From positions 1-64,000 of the forward strand of contig NZ_OY776575.1 of the NCBI RefSeq assembly GCF_963675815.1: a DNA stretch of 64,000 bases, in the 5' to 3' direction. Under the pieces are notes generated by a model. That model had not been told where the DNA came from. It made no database searches and worked only from the letters and a program-made list of their open reading frames with translations. This stretch comes from an uncultured Desulfuromusa sp. (GTDB taxonomy: Bacteria; Desulfobacterota; Desulfuromonadia; Desulfuromonadales; Geopsychrobacteraceae). The position numbers and the translations under genes are program-made. Positions within the stretch are counted from its first letter, which is position 1. Each line of letters starts with the position of its first letter. Below are positions 48,574 through 59,117 of this stretch, one piece after another.

Positions 48574-50229
48574 GTGTCGGCAGAAGACAAAATTTTTGTG
48601 ATAGGACACAGAAATCCGGATACGGATTCAATTTGTAGTGCGATTGCTTATGCGGAGCTTCGTCAGCAGCAAGGACTTGCTGGTGTCAAGGCTGCCAGAG
48701 CCGGGACTATCAATCACCAAACTCAATTTATATTGGATTTCCTGAATGTTGCAGTTCCTGAATTGCTGGCAGATGTCCATCCTAGAATCAGGGATGTTGT
48801 CACTGAAAAAGCGGTCACAATTCACCAATCTGAGCCGATGTCAAAAGCAATTGAGCTCTATCACCAGAACTTGATCCGGACTCTTCCCGTTGTTGATGAT
48901 GCTGGTCGTGCAGTAGGTCTGTTACCATTAGAACAGGCAACGGAGTTTTTTCTGGTTCCTGCGGAGCCTGAAAAACTGCGACGTATCAATGCCTCACTGA
49001 GTTCTATACAGCGCTGTCTCGGGGCAACAGCGCAACATTTATTTGAACCTGAGCAAGTCGAGGAGCTGGATCTCCATGTTGGTGCCCGACGCGAAGCCAG
49101 TTTCAGCCTTTGGGTTGATAAGATTGTTCCGCAAAAAACGATACTTGTTACAGGAGACCGTCCCGGAATCCAGCGTCTTGCTGTTGAGGCTGGTGTCCGT
49201 TTATTGATTATCTCTGGAAATGTTCCTGTTGATGAAAGGCTGCTGGAAACGGCACGCAAGAATAATGTATCAATACTTGTCAGTCACTTGGATACAGCAA
49301 ACTGTGTCTGGCTGACACGGATGGCAACTCCTGTCGGGATTTTGGCTGATTCTGATTTTATGGTTGTTAAACCCAACGATTTGCTTGAAGATTTACGTCT
49401 CAAATTGACACACGGAAAACAACCGGCAGCAATTGTTTGTTCCGCAGATGGATTGGTTGCAGGGATTGCTACAAAAAGTCACTTGATTAAAAATTCACCT
49501 GTGAAATTGATTTTAGTTGACCATAATGAGTTGTCTCAAGCGGTTCCCGGTGCAGATAAAGTTGAAATTCTTGAAGTTATTGATCATCATCGATTGGGTA
49601 ACTTCCATACTGATTTACCCATACGGTTTATAAATCAACCTTTGGGGAGTACTTGTTCCCTCGTTTCAACTCTCTACCAGCAAGCCGGAATCGAACCTGA
49701 AAAGAAAATAGCTGGTTTGCTTCTTGCCGGACTTCTTTCAGATACTGTCATTTTGAAGTCGCCTACAACCACCGATGTTGATCGCAATTTGGTGTCTTGG
49801 TTGGAAAAATATTCTGGTCTGGATCATCAAGTCTTTGGCTCTAAACTATTTGCCGCAGGAAGTCCGATGGCCAGTGGTGCTCCAGCCCGAAAGTTGATTT
49901 TTACCGATTTTAAAGAGTATAGCGCCGGAGATGCGACCCTTGGGTTAGGTCAAGTTGAAGTCGTTAATTTTCATTCTTTTCATCAGCGTCAGGACGAACT
50001 GATGCAGGAATTACAGAAAATAAGAGAGGAAAAGGGTTATGAGCTTGCTGCGCTTCTGGTGACAGATATTGTCATGGAAACAAGCCTGTTATTGACGGCT
50101 GGTCCAAGCGAACTTCCTTATATTATTGGTTATCCGCAGGAAGGAGAGAATATTTATCGTCTGAAAGGGGTGCTTTCTCGTAAAAAACAACTGGTTCCTC
50201 ATTTGCTGAAAGTATTTAAAGGGGCATGA
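48574..50229 (+). CDS. Manganese-dependent inorganic pyrophosphatase with CBS and DRTGG domains
   Basis: A 551-residue family II (DHH) pyrophosphatase. GTG 48574 is preceded by AAGGGA. The N-terminal metal site is [20 protein letters not shown]. An insert of about 240 residues follows, with CBS motifs ([18 protein letters not shown]...[14 protein letters not shown]) and a DRTGG-like region ([17 protein letters not shown]). The catalytic core resumes with [22 protein letters not shown] and the C-terminal DHHA2 domain. In this subfamily adenine nucleotides and Ap4A regulate activity through the insert. Its 3' end overlaps the opposing gene by 31 bp. Confidence 0.93.
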   Translation: MSAEDKIFVIGHRNPDTDSICSAIAYAELRQQQGLAGVKAARAGTINHQTQFILDFLNVAVPELLADVHPRIRDVVTEKAVTIHQSEPMSKAIELYHQNLIRTLPVVDDAGRAVGLLPLEQATEFFLVPAEPEKLRRINASLSSIQRCLGATAQHLFEPEQVEELDLHVGARREASFSLWVDKIVPQKTILVTGDRPGIQRLAVEAGVRLLIISGNVPVDERLLETARKNNVSILVSHLDTANCVWLTRMATPVGILADSDFMVVKPNDLLEDLRLKLTHGKQPAAIVCSADGLVAGIATKSHLIKNSPVKLILVDHNELSQAVPGADKVEILEVIDHHRLGNFHTDLPIRFINQPLGSTCSLVSTLYQQAGIEPEKKIAGLLLAGLLSDTVILKSPTTTDVDRNLVSWLEKYSGLDHQVFGSKLFAAGSPMASGAPARKLIFTDFKEYSAGDATLGLGQVEVVNFHSFHQRQDELMQELQKIREEKGYELAALLVTDIVMETSLLLTAGPSELPYIIGYPQEGENIYRLKGVLSRKKQLVPHLLKVFKGA

Positions 50230-52229
50230 ATCTGCAATGTTTTTTCCAGCTCCGATGGATCTGTTGTCGGTGGCAAACAACAGGTTTCGGTACATAGCCA
50301 GGCCGTGGTTTTATTGTCGATCGTGGTTTTTCCTGCGACGAAGGGGACGGAATTTGCGTGTTTTTGAGGGTTGGCCGTTATAATTGTAAGGAGCTGGTGT
50401 CTGAGTGGTGTTAGTTTTTTAAGCCAGGTTTCAGCTAATTTTTTCTCTGCTTCCGGCAGAACAATGACAAGAGTCAGCTGTTGACTCATCAGCAGATCAA
50501 GGGCCTGGAGTAAACCGGCAAAAGATGTCGGGTGCTGATCTGCGTGGGCCAATGTTGAGCGGAATAACGCGAAAGCCCGTTTTTCCAGATGACTCTTCCC
50601 TGTTAATCTTGCCAGTCTGATTAAATTGTGGGCTGTGACTGAACTTGCAGCAGGAATAGCGCCGTCATGTTTTGTCCGGCCCAGTCCCTGTCCATTCGCA
50701 AAAGGCTCGGAAGAATCGAAATACCCTCCCTTTCCATCACTGAAGAGTTGTTCACATTGCTCTGTTAATGCGAGTGCCTGTTTTAAGTGATCAGGATTGA
50801 AATTTGCTAAAAACAATTCAATCAATCCATAAATATAGAAGGAGTAATCTTCATGGAATGCGTTGATGAGTGTTTCATTATCACGATAGCGTCTTTTTAA
50901 TTGACCATTTTCCATCAGTTTATCATGGATGAAAAAAGCTGCTTTTTCAGCAGCGAGGAGATAATCAGAATTTTGGAAAAGGAGCCCGGCACGGGCCAGG
51001 GGCGCAATCATTAATCCATTCCATCCGGTTAAAATTTTGTCGTCAAGATGAGGATGCAGCCGTTGGCTCCGGGTCTTTAGCAACTGCTCTTTTATCTTCT
51101 GTACCCGCTGCGGGAATTGTGGAACGCAAGAGCTTCGATAAAGAATGTTTTTATCCTCAAAGTTTCCTTCAACAGTCATGTTGTAATAATTAGAAAATAA
51201 AAGGTTTTCTTCTGCTGTCAGGATGTTATCGAGCTCTTTTGAAGACCAGAGATAGTATGTTCCTTCTGCTCCTTCAGAGTCAGCATCTTCGCCGCAATAA
51301 AATCCTCCTTCAGGATGTCGTAATTCTCTCAGGGTGTAATTGAGAACGCTTTCTGCTGCTTGTTTGAAGTACGGGTTGTTGGTTGCCTGCCACGCTTCGA
51401 TGTAAGCGGTGGAAATCAGCGCCTGATCATAAAGCATTTTTTCAAAATGTGGCACCAACCAAAACTCATCAACTGAGTAGCGGTGTATTCCTCCACCGAG
51501 TTGATCAGTTATGCCGCCTTGATCGATGCTCTCTAATGTCCGGAGGGCCATGTGCTGTAAACTCGAATCATTGAGGCGTTGGGCCAAACGTAACAGTAAG
51601 GATTGATTGTGGGGTTGTGGGAATTTAGGGGCACGACCGAATCCACCATGCTGGTGGTCATAGAGAGTTTTAAAATTTTGAGCTGCCGAGTGCAGCAGGG
51701 TTTCTTCAACCTCGACAAATTCATGGCGCCGTTCCAGTTTTAAAATTTCAGCTGTTAGTTCTTTGCCGTTAGCAATCAGATTTGCAGGCTGTTGCTGCCA
51801 AAGCTCAATAATCTTATCAACAAGTTCAATGAACCCCATCTGCTGCCCATTGGATTGTCTGGGTGCGTAGGTGAGGGCATAAAAAGGAAGTGTATCAGGA
51901 GTGAGAAAAAGATTGAGAGGCCACCCTCCATGACCATTGAGAAGTTGGCAGGCATGCATAAAGACCGTATCAATATCCGGTCGTTCCTCTCTGTCGACCT
52001 TAATACAGACATAGTTCTGGTTTAATTTTTCCGCAACCAGTTTGTCTTCAAACGTTTCGTGGGCCATCACATGACACCAGTGACAGGTTGAATAACCGAT
52101 AGAAACAAAGATAAGTTTCTGTTCTTGTTGTGCTTTATTGAGAGCCTCATCGCACCATGGAAACCAGTCAACTGGATTGTCAACATGTTGCAAGAGGTAT
52201 GGACTTTTTTCATTGAGTAAATGATTCAT
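50199..52229 (-). CDS. DUF255 thioredoxin-fold protein (YyaL/spermatogenesis-associated 20 family)
   Basis: A 676-residue protein. The start [25 protein letters not shown] (ATG 52229) is the invariant family opening; an in-frame extension to 52361 covers a terminator and is rejected. A thioredoxin-like domain with STCHWCHVM (CxxC) spans about residues 1-160, followed by an (alpha/alpha)6 glycosidase-like region ([44 protein letters not shown]). The biochemical role is not established. A predicted small RNA or attenuator lies upstream. Confidence 0.9.
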   Translation of the reverse strand: MNHLLNEKSPYLLQHVDNPVDWFPWCDEALNKAQQEQKLIFVSIGYSTCHWCHVMAHETFEDKLVAEKLNQNYVCIKVDREERPDIDTVFMHACQLLNGHGGWPLNLFLTPDTLPFYALTYAPRQSNGQQMGFIELVDKIIELWQQQPANLIANGKELTAEILKLERRHEFVEVEETLLHSAAQNFKTLYDHQHGGFGRAPKFPQPHNQSLLLRLAQRLNDSSLQHMALRTLESIDQGGITDQLGGGIHRYSVDEFWLVPHFEKMLYDQALISTAYIEAWQATNNPYFKQAAESVLNYTLRELRHPEGGFYCGEDADSEGAEGTYYLWSSKELDNILTAEENLLFSNYYNMTVEGNFEDKNILYRSSCVPQFPQRVQKIKEQLLKTRSQRLHPHLDDKILTGWNGLMIAPLARAGLLFQNSDYLLAAEKAAFFIHDKLMENGQLKRRYRDNETLINAFHEDYSFYIYGLIELFLANFNPDHLKQALALTEQCEQLFSDGKGGYFDSSEPFANGQGLGRTKHDGAIPAASSVTAHNLIRLARLTGKSHLEKRAFALFRSTLAHADQHPTSFAGLLQALDLLMSQQLTLVIVLPEAEKKLAETWLKKLTPLRHQLLTIITANPQKHANSVPFVAGKTTIDNKTTAWLCTETCCLPPTTDPSELEKTLQIHAPLNTFSK

Positions 52230-52330
52230 ATGAGTCCCTGATTTCGTCAGTTTTAAAACTATTACTCGTATGGATATCTTTAATAGGATTATTATCGGGG
52301 CTATACCTGAATGGTGCAAGAGGGGGGGGC

Positions 52331-52397
52331 AAAAAAAGCCCCGCGTCAGGAGGGAGAACACGGGGCAAAAGTTTTTCTAGAGAGAGTATTCTTATTT
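52331..52397 (-). ncRNA. Predicted small RNA or leader attenuator, about 65 nt
   Basis: On the minus strand transcription from the perfect promoter at 52404-52431 would start near 52397. It would give a 5' single-stranded pyrimidine-rich part (ACTCTCTCTAG) and then a hairpin: GCCCCG (52361-52366) pairs with CGGGGC (52338-52343), followed by seven U. The 17-base loop contains CTCCCTCCT, complementary to Shine-Dalgarno sequences. No ORF with an RBS fits inside. Either the hairpin is the terminator of an independent regulatory RNA, or it attenuates the DUF255 gene, whose ATG is about 100 bp downstream. No alternative antiterminator pairing is obvious to me. Confidence 0.65.
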
Positions 52398-52403
52398 GTC
52401 TTT

Positions 52404-52431
52404 ATTATAAGATAAATAAAATTAATGTCAA
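52404..52431 (-). promoter_or_regulatory. Perfect-consensus sigma-70 promoter of the small RNA
   Basis: On the minus strand TTGACA (52426-52431), 16 bases, TATAAT (52404-52409). Both hexamers match the consensus exactly. It lies downstream of the cytochrome gene's terminator, so it starts a separate transcript. Confidence 0.82.
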
Positions 52432-52475
52432 CTAAAAAAATAAATTAATTTTAACTCCATGAATATGCCTGTATA

Positions 52476-52517
52476 TAAAAAATGGCGTTGTCCTGAAATC
52501 AGGAAAACGCCATTTCT
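52476..52517 (-). terminator. Terminator of the cytochrome gene
   Basis: AAATGGCGTT (52480-52489) pairs with AACGCCATTT (52506-52515), with an inner TCCTGA/TCAGGA extension; a T-run follows on the minus strand. It lies 26 bp past the cytochrome stop codon. Confidence 0.88.
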
Positions 52518-52542
52518 TAAAATGAACTTTATTCACTATTTA

Positions 52543-52863
52543 TTATTTTATATGGCATTCTTTACACTTAGCAGGGCCTTTTTTCATTTCTTTGTGGCAG
52601 TCCTTACACAAGTTGTGGAATGCATCTTTTGATTTGGGAGCATTTTTATCAATCCCATGACAACTTTTGCATTGAGCGTAATCCCCAGTGTGATGGCAGG
52701 TAGCACAATCGGCTCTTCCCTGGTGTTCCACATGGTTAAATGTAACAGTTCCCATTTTGGGAGTGTATTGAACCTCATTGGGGCCTTTGGTTTCTGCTAT
52801 TGCCGCAGTTGTCAGAATGGATGCGAAGATTGTGGCAGTGAGTAAGGTTAACAACTTTTTCAT
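52543..52863 (-). CDS. Small periplasmic tetraheme cytochrome c
   Basis: A 106-residue protein. ATG 52863 is chosen because AAAGGAGGA precedes it and it begins a clean signal peptide (MKKLLTLLTATIFASILTTAAIAE). The mature part, about 80 residues, has four CxxCH heme sites (CATCH, CKSCH, CKDCH, CKECH). Four other His (two in FNHVEH, one in CHHTG, one in AFHNL) could be the distal ligands, giving four bis-His hemes. It resembles the PpcA/cytochrome c7 type (KEMKKGPAKCKECH) but with four hemes rather than three. A role in periplasmic electron transfer is likely. Confidence 0.92.
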   Translation of the reverse strand: MKKLLTLLTATIFASILTTAAIAETKGPNEVQYTPKMGTVTFNHVEHQGRADCATCHHTGDYAQCKSCHGIDKNAPKSKDAFHNLCKDCHKEMKKGPAKCKECHIK

Positions 52864-53110
52864 GGGCTTCCTCCTTTTGAGTGGGTTTGTTTCTGTGAAC
52901 AAGAATTTCATACTTACGCTATAAATTCATTCGACATCGATTGGAATATCGGAGGATGTCTACCTACAAAATAATAATATCAGTGATTTAGGTGTTTCAT
53001 TTTGATTTAAATCTCTGCTCTTTTTAAGTACATTCAATACGTTGTTTACAGCGTTACAGCCTCTCTGATAAACTTCCGCAGGCATGATGGTCCTTCTGAT
53101 TGGATGTGGT

Positions 53111-54028
53111 ATGGATGTTTTTGATGCGCCGTCTGTTGCTATAGATGGCAACGCAATTCGCAAAATCAGAGAAGAAAAACGTTTGACCCAACTTTACGTT
53201 GCAAAGGTTGTTGGTGTGACAACGGATACGGTTTCGCGTTGGGAAAATAACCGTTATCCAACAATTATGCGAGACAACGCTCTCGGACTTGCAGAAGCTC
53301 TGGAAGTTGATATTTCTGAAATTTTGCAGCATGGTGATCATGAAGCTTCTGAAGTCAATGATCCGCTGCCTGAAAGTAAAAAAAAATATTGGATCTATTT
53401 TTTATTGCTTGCATGTTTTGTTTCTGTCGCGCTGGTTTTTTTATTCATTCAATCCGGGCCATCACCTGTTTCAGATTTACAGGCAAAGCGGATATTACCT
53501 TCTTTTGCAGCTCCGGGCAGCCGGGTTTTGATTCAGGTTGAACTCTCTTCAAAAATGCCGTTAAAAGGGATGATTCTTAAAGAAAAATTTCCTGATGGAT
53601 GGCATATGTCAGAGGCTGAGCCACCTGTTTCTCATGTTGATCCTGAGACTGGGGTCGCTAAATGGATTTTTAGAAAACCTCCGTTGACTTCCAAGGTTTT
53701 TTACGTACTCAGGGTGCCTGATACTGTTCTTCCCGATGCAGATACAACGATTGAAGGTGAATTGATCGCCAATCCTGAGGGGCAACGTTCTGCTGCTATC
53801 GTTCAGCCAACAGGACGAATGCAAATCAAACCCGTGCACTGGGCTGACAAAAATGGTGATCTCGTTATTGATGATGTTGAAATTCTTGAGGTTTCTGATT
53901 TAACGGAAGAGGCCAAGTCACTGGATTTGAATTGGGATTTACTTGAAAGTATCTGGGAAATTGGCTCTTACCAATGGGATAACGAGAAACAACAATTTGC
54001 TGCGGTACGGTTACCGCAAGGGTCATGA
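53111..54028 (+). CDS. Membrane-anchored XRE-type HTH protein
   Basis: A 305-residue protein if started at ATG 53111 (an in-frame ATG at 53084 is possible; both have weak sites). An N-terminal HTH domain (IRKIREEKRLTQLYVAKVVGVTTDTVSRWENNRYPTI) is followed by a single membrane segment (about residues 90-112, YWIYFLLLACFVSVALVFLFI) and an exported beta-rich domain (QAKRILPSFAAPGSRVLIQVELSS...). This layout suggests a one-component membrane-bound regulator (inference). No target operator is evident. ispB follows behind its own promoter. Confidence 0.8.
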   Translation: MDVFDAPSVAIDGNAIRKIREEKRLTQLYVAKVVGVTTDTVSRWENNRYPTIMRDNALGLAEALEVDISEILQHGDHEASEVNDPLPESKKKYWIYFLLLACFVSVALVFLFIQSGPSPVSDLQAKRILPSFAAPGSRVLIQVELSSKMPLKGMILKEKFPDGWHMSEAEPPVSHVDPETGVAKWIFRKPPLTSKVFYVLRVPDTVLPDADTTIEGELIANPEGQRSAAIVQPTGRMQIKPVHWADKNGDLVIDDVEILEVSDLTEEAKSLDLNWDLLESIWEIGSYQWDNEKQQFAAVRLPQGS

Positions 54029-54043
54029 CGCACAGGATAGTGT

Positions 54044-54072
54044 TTGACATTAGATGGGGTAGTTTCTAGTAT
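54044..54072 (+). promoter_or_regulatory. Predicted sigma-70 promoter of ispB
   Basis: TTGACA (54044-54049), a 17-base spacer, TAGTAT (54067-54072), about 70 bp before the ispB ATG. Confidence 0.68.
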
Positions 54073-54139
54073 TGACTCCCTTTGGATCAGTTAAGAAGGC
54101 AAATGTCTGTCGCCTTACATTTTAGGAAGTATTCACATT

Positions 54140-55108
54140 ATGGAAACGGTTATAGCATTACTGAAAGATGACATGCTGGCAGTTGAAAGCCAATTTAAAA
54201 AGAACCTGGCATCGGATGTTCAACTGGTGAGTCAAGTTGGTGATTATGTTCTTTCAAGTGGGGGGAAGAGAATTCGCCCCATGTTGTTGCTTCTTTGTGC
54301 TCGTTTATGTGGTTATCAAGGCGATAAACACATTGATCTGGCCGGGGTTGTAGAATTTATTCATACAGCAACATTGTTGCATGATGATGTTGTTGATAGT
54401 GCTAATTTGCGTCGTGGAAACCGGTCTGCTAATTCGGTTTGGGGTAATCAGGCTTCTGTTCTGGTCGGCGACTTTTTGTTTGCTAAGTCCTTTTCAATCA
54501 TGGTCGGCTCAGAAAGCTTTAAAATTTTACAGATTCTCTCCGATACGACGACCCAACTGGCTGAAGGGGAAATTCTACAACTGATCAATACATGTGATCT
54601 TGAGGTTGATGAACCTCGCTATTTACAGGTGGTTCGTGACAAAACCGCTATTTTGATTGCTGCAGCCTGCCAGGTTGCCGGTGTTCTTGCCGGAGTTGAT
54701 GAAAAACAGGAAATCGCATTGCGTGAGTTTGGTTTGGAAATCGGAACGGCTTTTCAGCTTATGGATGATGCATTGGACTATGTTGCTGATGAAGAAGATT
54801 TCGGTAAAGAAAAAGGACACGACCTCTTCGAGGGAAAGATGACCTTGCCTTTGATTCACGCATATTCCAAATCTTCAGATCATGAACGCAGTGAAATCTC
54901 CAGAATTATTGATGCTGATGAACTGGCTGAAAATGACCTTGCTTATATTTGTGATTTAATTGATGAGAAAGGTGGTATCAGCTACACCCACACCCGGGCT
55001 ATTGAACGTATTGAAACGGCAAAGCAGCAATTGGCTATTTTTCCTGATAGTGAGGCACGTCAGGCTCTTTTTATTCTTGCTGACTATGTTGTTTCGCGGA
55101 ATAAATAA
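54140..55108 (+). CDS. ispB: Long-chain polyprenyl diphosphate synthase (octaprenyl type)
   Basis: A 322-residue trans-prenyltransferase that makes the quinone side chain. The first Asp-rich motif is LLHDDVVDSANLRRG and the second is LMDDALDYVAD; GGKRIRPMLLLL precedes and EGKMTLPLIHA follows. The sequence near the first motif (small Ala/Thr rather than bulky aromatics) suits a long-chain synthase. It complements ispA and dxs at 39-42 kb. Confidence 0.92.
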   Translation: METVIALLKDDMLAVESQFKKNLASDVQLVSQVGDYVLSSGGKRIRPMLLLLCARLCGYQGDKHIDLAGVVEFIHTATLLHDDVVDSANLRRGNRSANSVWGNQASVLVGDFLFAKSFSIMVGSESFKILQILSDTTTQLAEGEILQLINTCDLEVDEPRYLQVVRDKTAILIAAACQVAGVLAGVDEKQEIALREFGLEIGTAFQLMDDALDYVADEEDFGKEKGHDLFEGKMTLPLIHAYSKSSDHERSEISRIIDADELAENDLAYICDLIDEKGGISYTHTRAIERIETAKQQLAIFPDSEARQALFILADYVVSRNK

Positions 55109-55188
55109 GACTTTCTATTCTTGAAAAACTCTGATCAAACATTTCTCCCTTCTATGCTCGTCACCGACTTTCGTCTATAGTTGGCTTT

Positions 55189-57699
55189 ATGGTGCGAATC
55201 AACTTACATAAAAAAGTCCTTGGTGCTTTTTTGCTGCTTTCTTTGGTTCCTCTGGGGATTCTGCTGTTTAATTCTCAACACAGTCTCCGGTTAGTTGAGG
55301 ATTTGCTCAGTCAAAGTACCACTAGAGCCCTGGATACTCAGGCTGCCAAAGCTCTTGAAAGCAGGGCGCAAATGGTTGCCAAACAAGTATCGTCATTTTT
55401 GCAGGAAGTCGGAGGCGACCTCCTGGACCTGTCATTATTGCCTGCAACCGAAGAATCTTACCTGAATTTTAGCCGAAACCATCAGCGAGAACTCTGGTAT
55501 CGCCGGGGTACGAATGAAAATCCAGTAGAAATTCTGGAGAATGCACTGTTATACAGTGAATTAGCCTATGTCGATGCGAACGGACATGAATTAATCCGTA
55601 TCGTTGCGGGACAACCCTCTTCTGAATATCGAAATATTTCAGACCCGACTCAAACAACGTATAAAACGGAAACTTATTTCCACCAGGCAACGCAATTAAA
55701 AGCAGGGCAACTCTGGGTATCGCGTTTGAATGGCTGGTACGTCAGTCGTAATGAGCAACTTCAGGGAGCCGATACTCCCTTAGATGCGGTGCAGGGAGCT
55801 TTATATCGTGGTGTGATCAGATTTGCTACTCCTGTCTGGAAACATGATGAACTGCAGGGGGTGGTGGTCTTATCTCTTGATCATCGACATCTCATGGAAT
55901 TCACTCAACATATCTCACCGTTTGAGGATGGGGATATTGTTTTTCCTTCATATTCAAGTGGTAATTATGCGTTTATGTTTGATGATCAGGGGTGGATGAT
56001 TTCACATCCTAAATATTGGGATATTCGGGGTTATGACCAGAACGGAAAACTTGTCCCTGCATATAGTGCAACAACTTCCAAAGAGGATGTTTTATCGGGA
56101 CGGATTCCATTTAATTTGTTGGCTGCCGGTTTTGTGCACCCCAATTATCCTCGAGTTGCAGAAGCCGTTCTTATGGGGAAATCCGGTGTTGTTGAAACGA
56201 TTAATGTGGGTGGTTCAAATAAAATAATGGCTTATGCTCCCATTTTCTATGGCGAAGGAGAGTATCGGAAACATCATATTTTTGGGGGTATTACGATAGG
56301 TGCCGAGATTGACAGATTTCATCAGCCTGCAGTTGCAACGTCTCATTTGATTCAAAAGGAAATCAGTAATTATTTAAAGGAGTCCTGGCTGGTTCTTTCT
56401 CTGACGATCATGTTTGTTATTGCAACAGCATATTTTTTAGCAAGCAGTATCGTCAATCCGGTCAGGTTGTTAACAGAAGGGACCCGGCGAATGATTCGGG
56501 GAAACCTTTCAGTCAAAGTTAAAGTGAAATCCAATGATGAAGTCGGAGTTCTGGCAGATTCATTTAATACGATGGTGGAAGAGTTGAATCATAGACGCCA
56601 ACGCTTGTTGCAAACACTGCAAGCGCTAAGGCAATCACGAAAGGAAATTATTCGTGAAAGAAACTTTAAAAATACCGTATTTGAGAATATTGAAACAGGG
56701 GTTCTGACTTTCGATATAAACAATATTGTGACTTCAGCAAATGGATCTGCTTGTCAAATACTGGATATTGAACGGCCGGGGAAAAACTGCAGTTGGAAAA
56801 AACTTCTTGCAGCATGGCCGGAACTGCATGATGTCCTGGCGCAGTGGTTTGCATTGAGTCAGTCCGGAATGAGTAAAGCCTTTCGTGAGTATGTCCCACT
56901 GGAAAGGAAAGGGCGAACTTTGACTTATCGGATGGCCATGTTTCCATTAAGTTTCCGGCAACAGGGTGGCTGGTTATTGACTATTGAAGATCTAACTGAG
57001 CGTGTCAATATGAGACAGCAGATGGCGAGAATGGATCGTTTGGCTTCGCTGGGGAGAATGTCTGCGGGGATTGCACATGAAGTGCGTAATCCTTTGACGG
57101 GAGTCAGTCTTCTGCTGGATGAACTTCATGATCGCTTACTTGGCAAGGCTTCAGATCAGCAGCTTATTCAGAGAGCTTTGGGTGAAATTGAGAGGCTGGA
57201 ATCACTGGTGAATGAAATGCTCCATTTTTCCGCTCTCCCGGCTCCCAAGTTATGTTCCGTCAAGATTGCAGATGTCGTTCAGGGTTCTCTTTTTCTGGTC
57301 CGGAAGCAATGTCAGCGGCAAAATCTGAAGCTGATAGAACACGTTGATGACAACCTGCCGGAAATTCTGATGGATGCTGACCGGTTGAAGCAGGTCATGT
57401 TGAATCTTCTGAACAACAGTTTGGAAGCTATGCCTGATGGAGGGGAATTGAAAATTACCGCTGCCAGACAAAATGACCAAATTTTGATTTGTGTTGCTGA
57501 TACCGGAGTTGGAATTGCCCCAGATCAGCTTCCTTTGATCTTTGAGCCATTTTTTACCAGTAAGGGGCATGGAACAGGTCTGGGTTTGGCAATAAGTTAT
57601 AATATCATTTCCGATCGTGGTGGCGAAATAAAGATCGAAAGCACACTGGGGCAGGGGACAACAGTGTTGGTTTCTCTGCCTGTGGATCCGGTTGGATAG
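55189..57699 (+). CDS. Membrane sensor histidine kinase of an NtrB-type pair
   Basis: An 836-residue kinase. It has a membrane segment (about residues 8-26), a large periplasmic Cache-like sensor region (about 30-390), a second membrane segment (about 397-420), a HAMP domain ([41 protein letters not shown]), a PAS-like domain ([27 protein letters not shown]), a HisKA domain (His630 in [10 protein letters not shown]) and HATPase_c ([29 protein letters not shown]). A sigma-54 response regulator follows 42 bp later. The signal is unknown. Confidence 0.93.
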   Translation: MVRINLHKKVLGAFLLLSLVPLGILLFNSQHSLRLVEDLLSQSTTRALDTQAAKALESRAQMVAKQVSSFLQEVGGDLLDLSLLPATEESYLNFSRNHQRELWYRRGTNENPVEILENALLYSELAYVDANGHELIRIVAGQPSSEYRNISDPTQTTYKTETYFHQATQLKAGQLWVSRLNGWYVSRNEQLQGADTPLDAVQGALYRGVIRFATPVWKHDELQGVVVLSLDHRHLMEFTQHISPFEDGDIVFPSYSSGNYAFMFDDQGWMISHPKYWDIRGYDQNGKLVPAYSATTSKEDVLSGRIPFNLLAAGFVHPNYPRVAEAVLMGKSGVVETINVGGSNKIMAYAPIFYGEGEYRKHHIFGGITIGAEIDRFHQPAVATSHLIQKEISNYLKESWLVLSLTIMFVIATAYFLASSIVNPVRLLTEGTRRMIRGNLSVKVKVKSNDEVGVLADSFNTMVEELNHRRQRLLQTLQALRQSRKEIIRERNFKNTVFENIETGVLTFDINNIVTSANGSACQILDIERPGKNCSWKKLLAAWPELHDVLAQWFALSQSGMSKAFREYVPLERKGRTLTYRMAMFPLSFRQQGGWLLTIEDLTERVNMRQQMARMDRLASLGRMSAGIAHEVRNPLTGVSLLLDELHDRLLGKASDQQLIQRALGEIERLESLVNEMLHFSALPAPKLCSVKIADVVQGSLFLVRKQCQRQNLKLIEHVDDNLPEILMDADRLKQVMLNLLNNSLEAMPDGGELKITAARQNDQILICVADTGVGIAPDQLPLIFEPFFTSKGHGTGLGLAISYNIISDRGGEIKIESTLGQGTTVLVSLPVDPVG

Positions 57700-57741
57700 T
57701 CGCGGTCTCGCTGAAAAATATAAGTAGCAGGAGCAGGAATT

Positions 57742-59109
57742 ATGGAAAAAATTCTTATTGTTGACGACGAAGCCTTTATCCGGGAAAACCTGGAACGGAT
57801 CATTTCAGAAGACGGTTACAGGCCCATTTCAACTGAATCTCCGGATGAGGCTATCCGTATCGTCGCTGAAGAAGATATAAGTTTGGTGCTGCTGGATTTG
57901 AACCTCGGCAGCAGTAGTGGTTTGGATGTGTTACGGGCAATGCGTGATGTTGATCCGGAAATTTTAGTCATTATTATCACCGGTTACGGTACGGTCGAAA
58001 GCGCTGTTGAGGCACTAAAAATTGGTGCCTATGATTACATAAAAAAACCGTTTAAAGCTGACGCGATCCATTTAATTGTCAAGCTGGCTCTGGAAACGCA
58101 AAATTTACGTCGCAAGGTTAAACGCCTCTCCCGTGATGCAGACGGTATCAATATGGTCGGGAACAGTCCGGCATTGATGCACATTTTTCAACAAATCAGA
58201 GAGGTCGCTAAGCATGAAACTGCCACCGTTTTGATCACCGGAGACAGTGGCACCGGAAAGGAGTTGGTCGCTCAGGCCATTCATAACTTATCTCCTCGCA
58301 GTGAGCAGCCTTTCGTCGAAATTAATTGCGGTTCGTTGCCTTTTAATCTGTTGGAAACTGAATTGTTTGGTCATGAACGAGGGGCTTTTACCGATGCTAA
58401 AAATCGTAAGGTCGGGTTGTTTGAAGAAGCTGATGGCGGGTCTATTTTTCTTGATGAAATAGGAGAAATGGATATCAGTCTTCAGGTCAAGTTACTTCGA
58501 GTTCTTGAAGACCGTAAATTGCGCAGACTCGGGGGAAACCGCAATATAGATATCAATGTCAGAATTATTGCTGCGACAAATGCGGACTTGAAAGGAGCTT
58601 TGGAACGTAAAGAATTTCGCGAGGATCTCTATTATCGTCTCAATGTCTTTCCTATTCATATTCCACCCCTGCGTGAACGGCGGGAAGATATACCCATCTT
58701 ACTGGAGTATTTTTTACAACGCTTCAGTAAAGAATTTAATAAATCAATGCGGGGTTTCAGCCGTGAAGCCATTGATCTCGTAAAGCGTTATCACTGGCCT
58801 GGTAATGTGCGGGAATTACTCAATGTTGTTGAGCGGATTTGCATTATGTACAATGTTGAACAGATAACACCTGAACAGCTGCCCCGGGAGATCTGGGGCG
58901 AATCTCCTCAGAGTGAAATGCCGTTCAAATATGAAATTCCGCCGCAAGGGATCGTTCTTGATGAAGTTGTCGGTCAGATTGAAAAAGAACTGATCGGGCA
59001 GGCTTTCAGAATCACCGGGGGGAACGTCGCTAAAACTGCACGGATACTGAATGTGCCCCGAGGAACACTGCGCTATAAATTGGAGAAGTATTGTTTTACC
59101 AGCGAATAA
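57742..59109 (+). CDS. Sigma-54-dependent response regulator (NtrC family)
   Basis: A 455-residue regulator. The receiver domain (ILIVDDE; phospho-acceptor Asp52 in LLDLNLG; Lys in YIKKPF) is followed by an AAA+ domain with Walker A GDSGTGKE, the sigma-54-contacting GAFTDA loop, Walker B GGSIFLDEIGEM and an Arg finger region. A C-terminal Fis-type HTH (NVAKTARILNVPRGTLRYKLEKY) ends the protein. It is the cognate partner of the kinase just upstream. I did not find a clear -24/-12 promoter in this window, so its targets probably lie elsewhere. Confidence 0.95.
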   Translation: MEKILIVDDEAFIRENLERIISEDGYRPISTESPDEAIRIVAEEDISLVLLDLNLGSSSGLDVLRAMRDVDPEILVIIITGYGTVESAVEALKIGAYDYIKKPFKADAIHLIVKLALETQNLRRKVKRLSRDADGINMVGNSPALMHIFQQIREVAKHETATVLITGDSGTGKELVAQAIHNLSPRSEQPFVEINCGSLPFNLLETELFGHERGAFTDAKNRKVGLFEEADGGSIFLDEIGEMDISLQVKLLRVLEDRKLRRLGGNRNIDINVRIIAATNADLKGALERKEFREDLYYRLNVFPIHIPPLRERREDIPILLEYFLQRFSKEFNKSMRGFSREAIDLVKRYHWPGNVRELLNVVERICIMYNVEQITPEQLPREIWGESPQSEMPFKYEIPPQGIVLDEVVGQIEKELIGQAFRITGGNVAKTARILNVPRGTLRYKLEKYCFTSE

Positions 59110-59117
59110 TGGTTCAT

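Noticed and set aside
52230..52361. In-frame upstream extension of the DUF255 gene
   Set aside because: It runs through the predicted small-RNA hairpin and U-tract and has no family similarity; [14 protein letters not shown] is the conserved start.
54001..54018. TGCGGTA-CGGT-TACCGCA palindrome near the end of the HTH gene
   Set aside because: It lies within coding sequence, has no T-run and is more easily explained by codon composition.
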